From Lumbricus terrestris (taxonomy: Eukaryota; Annelida; Clitellata; Crassiclitellata; Lumbricidae), in contig OX457047.1 of the NCBI GenBank assembly GCA_949752735.1, positions 21,158,171-21,222,170 on the forward strand: a stretch of DNA of 64,000 bases. The letters run 5' to 3'. The notes under the pieces were generated by a model. It was not told where the DNA came from and did no database searches. It worked only from the letters and a program-made list of their open reading frames with translations. Position numbers and translations under genes: made by a program. Positions 34,801 to 46,800 of this stretch are shown in pieces (the first letter of the stretch is position 1; each line of letters starts with the position of its first letter).

Positions 34801-37800
34801 CACAACTCATTTTTTCTTTTCCCATCCTCCACAGTAAAATTACTTCCAATCGGATGACAGTTACCTATTCTTAGTATTTTTAACTGTACAGAAGTGTTTC
34901 TACAACTGCACAAATCCATTTAGAACTGCACATCTTGTGTACAACTGCATGCTAAAAAAAGCCCTGCGACATCCCGTGATATCGTAAAATCAATCAAAGG
35001 AAACGTATTAACTAACCTTTCATCACCGCACAGCTTTCCAAATATCGCCCTCTGAATGATGAGACCACCTTTGTTTTCTTCGATCTCGTACGAACGATCG
35101 ACCGTTTCCATCATCAGGTCAACCTGATCAGCACACATTGATGCAATATATTCAAAATCATATTCAATTAGCAACGTTAGCAAGCTTACAACAAATGTTA
35201 TGTAGCCGAACATTAAAACACAGCATTAGTAAGTAAGTAAGTATAGCCTTTATTACTCCATCTGCAAACACACAATGGGACATCAAGAAATAATGCAATA
35301 TAACACATAGAAGTAATAATAAAGTATGGTAATATAAATGTGACCCATCTGACCAAAACCAGGCTTAAGTTGATTTTGTACAATTTGAGTGTCATACGTC
35401 TTCTAAAAGAATAGTCTTTTCTTTGAAATGACACAAATCTTATTGTTCTACCATGTTCATGTCCAAAGTTATGAGTAAAAATGTAGTTCAACCATTCAAA
35501 TTACAATTCTGAGAAAAATGCATTTAATTAACGTTTCCTACAACTTTGGAATGCAAGGAAAAGTCATTGAATTATTTAAGCAATAAAAACCACAAAATCA
35601 TCAATAATATCATTAAAAATAATATTTGTTGGATTTTTTTTTAGTCTATTGGATTATGAATGAAGGCTACATAAAGCTGAAGGAGAAGGCTCCACATCAA
35701 GAGGTTTCAATGGGACCTGCCCCCTCCTCATTGTTGACAATTATTCATACAGTGCACCACAGCAGAAATGGTCAGCAATGACCCACTCTGTAATGTCCAG
35801 TTATTAACGTGAAACCTCTTTCTTCTGGACAAAGTTCATGGTGGCTAACCCAGAAAACAAAAGAAGGCGGCATACACAATGAAACATAACACTAATAATA
35901 CATTGCTCATACAGTAGCTATTAAACAGTTTAGATCTCACAAGTACTTTTGCATGCAAAGAAGACACATGTATTGTATATCCTTGTGAAAGGTGGCAGAG
36001 CGGTTGAAGGTGGTCGACTGGAAGCTGCGATCAAGATTTACAAAAGATGTTGATACCTCGCAAAGTTTACAAGCACAATAATAGTAGTGTACATCCTCCT
36101 ATCAAGTATGATGAATGGACCAGTTGCATAATATTCTTATTTTGATCCGTAGAACGTAACTTTTCTCTTTTATCAACTTCAACTCACAGTAATGGTCGCC
36201 TCTTTTCTCTTGTCCGCCATTCTCTGTACGTTCGCTTCTTTCTTCTGCTGATTATCTCTACAATATTTTTTAAAATTCGCCATCAATTAAAATTTATTCA
36301 ACACCCCATCAGTGATGCCCCTGGCCAGACAATGTAGAAAAAATAAAATTCACATGTTAACACTTTAACAACTTTGAAACCGATGTAGCTCATGACTAAA
36401 GTGCTAGGAATATCTGCATCTGTTGCTATCATATATTACGGCTCTGGGATATTACCAACATATATCCTTAATCTAGGATATTGTAAATTACAGCAAATAA
36501 TGTCAGCTGTGTTCTTTAAAATCTGTGTTTATAATGAGAAACATTATGCTACATTAAGCAAAGTCTATAAGGTTCATGACGTTTATTAGCTGCATCGTAA
36601 CATCGTACAAACGTGAAAGTATCATAACCTAAACATCAGATATTGCAATTGTCTACTTTAGTATGTAACAACATCACAATACATTACAAAAATAAGAATC
36701 CATCAAGAAGAAAAATGACGAGAGGAACAATCCAAACTTACTTTACTTTTTGTTGTCGTAAATATGGGTCCACGATTAATTTCTTGATGAGAAGGTACGC
36801 AGCTAATGGAACAAACGTTCCGTAAAATATCGCACTCGGAGAGATATTTTCCGAAAGACGAACCGGAAAAACAAATGTCTGGTTTCCACGATTTAATCTG
36901 AAAGTCACCAAATAGAATCGTAGAGGAAACGTACGCCTTTTCTGAAAAACCCCTAAACAATTCTAGATTCTAAACTAAATACCAGGTAATTCAATCCACA
37001 TGTGTACCAAAGTCTCACATCATTTAAATCAATCAGTTGATCAGAATTGATATAGCCAGATCCCTACTCAGAGGTGCTCACATTTCTGCCTATTATAAAA
37101 TGCAAAATCTTTAGGATTACCCCCAGAGTCTTCCTCCAATGATGCATAAAGGACTGCCTCCTTATAATGACGTCATGTTATTATGAGATCATCTAACTAT
37201 AAGTCTGAAAGCTCTTCCGTATATCCATCTAATTTAAAACTCATGAATGAATGCAACATTCTAGTGAAATATTTACAGACTGTTCTCCTGAAATTTTTAG
37301 GGCACAACACTTTCCAGTTCAAAATATTGAACATTTCAATTCCGAAATACGGACACTTTACATTCAAAACCCATGACAAATCATGCCCGCCTTTTCTAAC
37401 TACAGAACATGTCATCAATGGTGTAACTTCACTAATGTGTGAATATGAATTATCTTTTTAAAAGTGCGTACAATTTGATTTGGAAATACTAACTTCTGGC
37501 CAAGATATTGGCAAAAAAATTAGGGGTATTTTTTATGGCCCACCCTGCATAAGGCCAGACGCAACCCGTGCAGACTGCAGAGCTGGTTACGAACATCTAA
37601 TTTTCCACAGTGGAAGTAAATTTTAAACCATATCCTTGACCACATGATAGCATACTTTGGTAACAATTAGGCTGACACAGTAAAACATCTAAAAGGTTGC
37701 ATCATGGAAAATACTTATGCATTACTTGACTCAGTCTACACTGGTACCTGAATTTGACTGAAACACCAAGCGGAACTCCAACGGTGACAGATGCTCCCAG

Positions 37801-40800
37801 GTGACTGAACTGCGTAATCTTCTTCTCACAGCCGTACTCCACCATAACACCAAATGTCCCAACCCTAAACACAAAATTTGGTAAACAATCAGTTGAAACA
37901 ACTAATAAGCCTGCATAGTAAGTGTTTTATGCTTAAATACAGTCAGCACTAAGGCAATCCAATATTTACAAGCAAGTCTCTCAAAGTACAGTAAAATAAC
38001 TAAATAAGTAAAGTAAAATAAATGTAAATATTTATCCCAAATAAAAAAGATTTCTTGAGACTGTAACTGCCCACTTAATTGTCAGAACAAATCCTATTGC
38101 ATGAATGATATATTTTCCATATTAAAACACCCTGTTCAGCAGTCCATTATTACCAACTTTCCATCTCGAACCATTCACTGAAAATCTCCCCTCCACCTCT
38201 TTCTTGCTCACTCTGTGGCTCATTGGCTGCAAAATAATTTGATCAGTTTCTAGCACTGCATCTTTATCAAGACAATTACTTCAGAACTGTATTTGGATAA
38301 CACGCTGGCGTAGAGTGCGAGAGGTAGTGAGTTTGAGCCCCCGTTGGGCAGACATGCTTTGTAGGCTGCTATTAGTGCCGTGTAATTGCAAAGCTGTATG
38401 TTCTGTAAGTAGTTAAGATTACTGCATAACTTGTAAATGTAAAATGCAGTGCATCTTGCATTAAAGAAAAGATTATTATTCTATTCTATTCCATTCTATT
38501 TTGGGATTTATAAAGTGCCTCTCACAGTACAAACTAGCCAGAGGCGCTCCCAGTGTGAAGAACTTCTGGAAAAAGAAAAGTCTTAAGACAACGGGCAGAA
38601 AAAGTAAAGCCTCCAGATAAAATCTTAGCACGAATAATAGTAGGAACGCCATTCCACAGTAAAGGGCAGACAGAGGCAAAGGCGTGATCTTGGGCTGTGG
38701 CAGTCCGAGATCGTGGTACAAGAAGATCATGACGGTCTAAAGAGCGGAGAGGACGTCCAACGGTAGCAGAGAAAGAAGATTATTTAAGAAGATTAGATAA
38801 GAGTGGTAAGGAGTCTTCACTGCTTTAATTCAGTACCTCAATGTTCCTTTGACTTTTGCGTCTTGTTCAATGAATTTGTGCGTATAATGGGCAACGACGA
38901 AACACGAAGGCAGACCTAACTGCAAAAGAATTTCAACAGAAAAACAAAATCACGCTGTAGCCAAATTAATGCATACACTAATCGATCCTGTGAGAATTGA
39001 ACTGGAATTCAGTCGTATACACTTCAGGGTGAAGATTTTGGAATATGGTTTGACCACATGTATCATCCTTCCGAAAAAGTTCCTGTATGTAGACCTGTAC
39101 ATATGTAAAAATTGAAATAAATATATATATATATACTTTTCTGGGATAAAAAATAATTAATTAATTTCAATTTCAACGCTACTATATTTCAGATTTGAAG
39201 TAAAAAAATTAATTTGAGAGATATCCATAATATCTTACTGTAATTTATAAATATTTTATTATCTAGTGTAACGGCTTGCCTGGCATCCTATAAGCGCATG
39301 ATGTCGATTGTAGTCCCAGATGAGCATTGTGTTCAAGGCTGATGAAACGCCCCCATGATATGTCAATCGGCCTTGAAGGTTTTTGTCTAACTGATGAGCC
39401 ACCACTTCACATAAAAAGAAACAAAGAATGTCTATTAAGTCTCAGTACATCAGTATAGTAAATTCAAATTCCACTCATTTACAATGAAGCTACAAAATCG
39501 ATTCTTATCATTGTGGAGTAGGCAAAATATTAAAATCAAATAAACATCAACATTATGTTGTTGTAAGCTACGCACACGTATTTTTTATAATATGGCTTCA
39601 GACTGTCACAAGCACATGCACCTGCTGAATGCGCACACACACGGATACACACACAAAATAGGCTAATACAATTTAAATATATTATTCTACATAATTCTGA
39701 ATCTTTGCTAACTCACTTGCATTGTAACCTGGTCTGATAGCGCCTTGAGAAGTGAAATGCAAATTCCCTGACATCGTACCATATCTATAAACAAAATCAA
39801 CATAAATAATAGCCATGCACAACAGCTACACGCAACTAAACGTATAAATTACGTACACCTCAAGTGATAAATGCATTTGAAAATGAACGTTATTATTACA
39901 TGGCAATATAACAGAAAAATCGCGGGTTGAGAATTATAAGGCTCTATGTCCATTTTTTGAAATTTTTTAGTTATTGGTACCATGACGTAAATCTTGTTCA
40001 GGGCTATAATGTCCTGTGAGAATCTAAGCTTCATCTTCAATATTAAAGGAGATATTTAGAAAATTAAAAGGCTCTATGTCCCATGTTTTCATCTTTTTGA
40101 GAATTATAAGGCTCTATGTCCAACAGCAAATAAGACCGCTGCGTACAAGTCACGTGATTTGAATCTATTGCGTATGCAGCAAATAAGACCGCCGCATACA
40201 AGTCACGTGATTCAACTCTATTAATAATAATTGGCCTTGACCATGTCAACAAAATTAAGTCGGTTCGATCGCAATGAATATCGGTTATTATTACTATAAC
40301 TATTAAATAAATTTGTAAAACGCGTAAGTTCACACCATAATATGCATCTGAGTCACGGAAAATCATTATAAAGCTGTTTGATTCATGCTTCCACGCTAAT
40401 TCCAGCTTTAAGGCTGTTATATTTTGGTATTTAATCGACACGGAGCCTAAAAACTTTCAACCCACGCGTTCTGTACATTGAGTGTTTTAAGGCTCTATGT
40501 CCAATATTGCGGGCGTGAGGCCTTCGTTACAAAATTCATAAAAAATGTTTTTGCGTTTTATTCGCAGCCTTTTTTGATGTACAATGTGACTTTATTGACA
40601 AATGAACTAAATCCGTTAGTTACATTTGTAATATTTTCATTAATGTTTCTGTGCGTGAATGCTGAACTTTCAAATTGGAATAAAAATGTTCAGCCCTCGC
40701 ATTCTGTTTACATTGAGTGTTATAAGGCTCTATGTCCAATTTTGGGCGTGCGGCTTTCTTCACAAAATTCATTTAAAATGTTTTTATGTTTTATTCACAG

Positions 40801-43800
40801 CCTTTTGCAATGTACAATGTCACTTAATTGGCAAATGAACTAAATCCGTTAGTTACATTTGTAGTATTTTCATTATTGTTTGTGTGCTAGATTGTTGAAC
40901 TTTCAAATTTGAATATCTCGGAATAGTACTTTTTGGACATAGAGCCTTATAATTCTCAACCGACGAAATGTCAACAAATGCACTTAGGGCTCGTCTGCTC
41001 CACAAAATTGTTATCCCGATCAGAGACTTTCGTTCACAGACCTTTTGCAGCACACAGCCTCACATAGTAAAAACACACAAATTTTTATAAACAACTCAAA
41101 TATTATAATAAACAATTGACACATGTATAATACTGCATATGCCATAAACAATTGACATGCTGTGATAAACAACCCACACTTTGTAATAAACAACTCAAGT
41201 GCTGTGATAAACAACTCACGTGTTGTGATAAACAGATAAACAACTCACCCTCTCTTCCATAACGTTCGGAATCCTCGCAGTGCAACCGAAATACCATTGC
41301 CAGCGGCCAATTCTATCTAAAACAAAAGATCAAACCTGTATTAACTGAGACTTCATAAGTACTTAAGATTCAAGTATGTCACAATTACTTAAATTTCACA
41401 TACACAGTATTACCCATTCATTGGTGTCAATAAAGTACTTGTAAGTCCTTTGGTGTCAAGTAGGCTGAAATGGATAGCCAGGCGCCGTAACAAAAGCGCG
41501 CAGGGCAAAAGCGTGCAGACAAATGCGCGCAGGCAATACCGCGCAAAGCGCGCAACAGGAACTTTCCCCGACAAAAGCGCACAACCAAAGCGCTCAACTA
41601 CACGGCCGAGTATTTAATGTTGACTAATAATGATTAATAACGTAACACCTACCTCCTCATGCTAAATTATTGTGTATGCTAGATCAGGAACATGTAATTT
41701 AAACACAAATATTGTTCAATTAACGCCTAATTATTCCGAACCTATTCGAAATGAATTCCAATCTTCGGTGAATTCTTGCATTAGAATGCTAAATAAATGT
41801 TTCATACACTCTCTGTCCTGAGTCTATGACATCGCATATTTTCGGCCCCGCTTGTTTGATGTAGTCTGTAGTTGATATTGTTTATTATCTCATCGTAGTC
41901 TTTCATGATTTTCGCCGGAAAGTCAAAGCGATCCATTTATAAGAACAATATTTGGCCCATTTGTTCTTCTTGCGTGCATTTGTCTGCGCGCATTTGTCGT
42001 GCGCGCTTTTGTCACTGCGCGCATTTGTCTGCGCGCATTTGTCTGCGCGCTTTTGCCATGCGCGCTTTTGACGGGTCACCGGATAGCCAATACAATGACA
42101 CAAAGTACTCTAACCAACTTCTGTTAACATGCTGCAAAGTGATCATTGAGATGCTATTTCTCAGCTTCAGAATGTTTCTCTGCCTTCACTGCACATGACA
42201 CTAACACAGTGCTAGAAATAAAATAACTTTCCAGACAATTTGAATAAGTGTATCATGTCTGTTATATAAGCATCTATGCAGCACTAGTGTCTTAGCTGCT
42301 ACTGATATTTATGAACAATATTTACAGCTATAAGATTATCAGGTAAGGACTACTTAGATAAAGCCATAAAGTTTTTGGTTCAAATAACTGTTGCTTTAAT
42401 TGTTTGGTACATCCCTTGCTTACAAATTTTTGTCACATCTAGAATAAATAGGAGATCTGCTCCACTGTCAAGTCACAATTTAGAAAGTTAGACAGCACAT
42501 GAATTTTTATACCACATAGAAAAACTTAAACAGCTCCGACCTACCTCTGCCCAGCCAGCATGACCTAGTATCCGCCGGAAAGCCACACCAATTGTACCAC
42601 TTCCAGTGCCGTTATGTGATGACAGTTGACCGGAAATGATAGCCGTGTCCTTGGCTGTCAGAGGACATTCGACCGACTGTGAGATGGACATCTCACTAAT
42701 CTCGACATGTGGCATAAATCTATATAGCACAGCAATATACTTTACAAATCATTACATTACACAATAGCAAACCTTATTGCTATACAGTAAGGAGCATAGA
42801 AATATCTCTCAGAAATTTAAGAAAACGACCAGAATCAGCAGTGGAATCAGGTGCTTATAAAACAAAATCAATTATATGTCCACCCATAAGAGAAATACCC
42901 ATAACAGAAATACCAAACACTGTGCAATAATGAAAGTTTCATAAAGCCTGAAGTAATTCTGGGTCCATTTCTTCACAATGTTCACATCATACACATTTGC
43001 ATCACAATCGCCCGAGTCATAGCAGAGCTCTGATGCGATGTTTGCAGTTAGTCAAGAAATTGAAATATCGAGCCTGGTCCTGACGATGAAAGCCAGACAC
43101 ACTTACTGTTCTGATTCTAGCAGGTCATATCTGTCAAAGACATCAGTTGCATCAACTCCAACTGTGATAGTTCCCTAAAAGAAAACAATGACTTTCCTAA
43201 GCACATCCGATCTTTCAACATAAGTTTATCTTTAGAACCTTAAAGAAAGTGTTGCAACACACACAGTCAAAAAATAGTGCCTGATGCTTCACTAATTAAT
43301 TAATTCGTTCATTCATTCATTCATTCTGAGAATTTCTATAGCGCCTCTTCAAGATATCTACTCAGAGGCGCTCTTATATAAATGCTAATGATCTCAGTCA
43401 CAACAAGTATAGCCAAAACCATTTTCAATGAATGCAAGAATTATTGACAGAGATAAAAAAAAATATGAGGTTTAGCATCCAGATAGTCTTTGGCAATGGA
43501 ATTCGACCGTCTTGTAAAATATGCTGTCTTTTCCTTTTTCATCTTAAAAAGCTTCTCAAAACGAAATTTCAAAAAGATATCAATCTGCATCTCCTTTACG
43601 CAGCTTCAACTTATATTATCAGCCTGTTGAGATGATACGTGGCTTGTAAAACCTTTTCCGCCCAAAGTGCAGTAAATGGCACATATGGGAAATCCTACAG
43701 ATCGGTTGGTTAAGGGGTTAATCTGTTCAAATCAACTCATTCAACTTCTGCAGTGCAGTCTCTTGGAACATCATTATTTGAAAAATCCACTCAACCGATA

Positions 43801-46800
43801 CACCACTGCCCACCTTCCCACTCGGTCTGCCATATCTTCAGCAATAAATAAATGAATAAAGGAAAATTATTATTACTATTAGTCAGTCCACTGCCTAAAA
43901 CCTTCTTGCATACTCGGCTGCTCATCACAGAAGCGCCTCTGAATAGCTACTACCACTAGAGTATCTTCACAATTGGCTCATCTAGTTCTAAAGTGGTTCA
44001 TCTGCCTTCTTTGTACAGTCAACGATGAACCACTTTAGAACCAAATGCGCCAATTATCCAAATACAACACATTCAAATACAACACATTCAAATACAACCT
44101 CGCAATAGTTTCAATATTATTATCACATTATGGGTTGATGCCTTCGGATAGAGAGTGTTCAGTGAATTCCTCTTGTTTTTCAGATTACAGCCACACTGCA
44201 TGAGTAAGATGTTACCGAAACAGCGAGAGGTCCAGTTTTGCTTAAATTCATAGGCTCCACTATGATCATCGGTGCTGTAACTTTACTAATAATGGATGAA
44301 AATGTTGGGAGTTTCGGGATATGTGTAGTGGCAAAGTAGTGGAGCAACATCAGGCATCAAGGAATATTTCTGCAACTGGGTCTGCATAGGATGACATTCT
44401 ACACAACTGGCAATTGTTCATACAGCGCACCAAACAAGATGGAAAGCAAAGACACTCTGTAATGTCCAGCAAACCTGAAACCACTTTCCGCTGGACAAAG
44501 TTCACCATGGCAAAACACGACAACAAAAGTCCAAACCAATCCAATATACTCAAAAACACCGGTGAAAGGAATAATTCCAAGCGTGGATTCCATGTCATGT
44601 GAGAACCACAAACAGTATTTTCAAGTAAAGTATGCATTTTAACAACTAAAATTTGTGAAAAAATGACGTGCTCAAAAACAGGTGGCCATCTTGGCTACAT
44701 AACACAGATCTATAAAATATCAATTTCAATTAATCATATCGCTTCACGTTCAACTACCCTTGGTACTTGAATTCCAGTTCATACACTTTGTTATAACATC
44801 CTGTACCTTCGGATTTGTTCGCTGTTGAAGTCTGTGCTCTTCTCGTTCCTTCTGCAGCCTCTCAAACTCATCCAAGATCTCCTGTGGAGTTTTTGTACGA
44901 GGTACTACCTAGGACACAAAACACAACGGCACCAGTATTTCCAGTATGCATCAGTATTTCCAGTACATCTATCAGTATTTCCAGTATGTTTCTAAGTTAT
45001 AATGTCATTTCCCTTAAGAAATTATTGCATTACCTGAAAATTGACATACGATAAAACTAAATTAATGGTACTTTTATCATTCTTGGGTAATTAAAGTGGA
45101 CATTAATTTTTTGATTAAGGCAAAAAGATGACTTTTAATCACAAGTTATATCGATTTATCATTTACCATCAGTGAAACAAAAAACAACAGAGAGAGGACA
45201 GCACAAGAAGGTACATAGAAAACATCAGTTGAGAGAAGAATTAAGTGGATGGGGGAACATTTCTTGTATACCGGTAGATGAAGATAGAAGAATAAAACAA
45301 TTTGATGCTCTGGAATTCTGAAAGACAAAAGAAAAGAAGACCACGGAAGAACTGGCCAGAAACCATCAGAGATGACTCGAGATGAAATTTCATATAGTGC
45401 CACTTCTGAGAAACTCCTCAGAGGCACTCCTGACCTGACAGCACCACCAACAGCACAAAGAGAATGGTTTTCAAATGCTTGCAGAAAAGCGGCAAAGAAC
45501 CACATACATCTAGACCACACGTACCTGCCATCCCTCAGTTTCCAGTCCTTTGACTCCTGTCGTGTCATAGATTGCTCTTTTCTGAGGATCACCCAAAACT
45601 GAAGAAGAAAACCAAAACAAGGTCATGCATTGAACCTCATCAGCATATGTATTCAAAATGGCCAAAAATCACATTGATGTTCAGCAAAAATATAGCACTT
45701 GTTTCTGAAACTGAAAATATTTTAACAATATAAAGGAGAAGAGCTAAGATGCTGAATTCACTAAAAACTATGTACAGCTAATGCTACAGTGACTTCTATG
45801 CATGCCTTTATCATTAACAGAATTGATCATTGTAGTTCTGCCAGTTGGGCTAATTGATGGAGTTCTTTGCTAAGTTGCTCGCCTCATCAACCACCATCCT
45901 AATCTGCAGTGCATCCAATTCCAACCTCCTGCAAGACGTCCTTCATGGCTCCATTTCTCAGCGCATCTACAACTAAGTTGCTGCACTCTTACTTTGACAG
46001 TGCCTTTTGGTTGCACTCAATCTTACTTGTCTGGTCTTTTTCAATCGTTCTCTTACCTTGCAACCCATCGAACTCTATGCTCTTTGGCATGGGGTATGCA
46101 TATTGCATATGGTCTCACAAGCCTATACTTCTGTTAGACAGTGTCAAGAGTTTCTATTGTGATTACTCCATCTGATTGAGAAACGTGTGTTACTGTGTTG
46201 CAGCAATGTTGGAAACACAAGCAATTGTTCTCGGCTGCAGATGAAACAAAGTATAAAAAATCGGAAGAGGAGAAGACGACTTTCCACGTTAGTTTCTCCA
46301 TCGACAGATAAGAAGTGAGCTATATAAATTCTCAGACAAGTATCAGCGCAATTCTAGCATTAAAGCGATAACACGGCAGTCATCAATTATTTAGAGTCTG
46401 CAGCCATTGTCTAGCAAAATCAAGCATTGGTTACAGCAGAAGAAGAAAGCAACTAACACAAAGACTACAATGAATGTTCAAGACAATAGATCTATAAACA
46501 ACAGACTCACCTTCATGAGCCCTTTTTATCTTATTGAACAAGGCTTCCGCCTTCTCTTTCTTGTCAACATCAAAGTGTTTGTCCGGATGGTAAATTCTGC
46601 TAAGCTTTCGAAAAGCATTGTTGACTTCATCCTTTGTTGCCTACAAACACAGCATCAACTTCTCAAAATATGTGCCAAAAGGCAGCTACACTGTGCAATC
46701 ATAGGTAGGCCTACCACTATAAGTATAACCTTATTATATGAGAATGCATTAATGCACTATGGCCTGCCCAAAATGGTGTCAATATAGCCACCACTACATT

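Noticed and set aside
41090..41248. CRISPR-like direct repeats
   Set aside because: Eukaryotic minisatellite without distinct spacers; it continues the splice donor sequence.
45146..45592. 148-codon minus-strand ORF
   Set aside because: Overlaps the true DNAJC11 exon 3 in another frame and a LINE tail.
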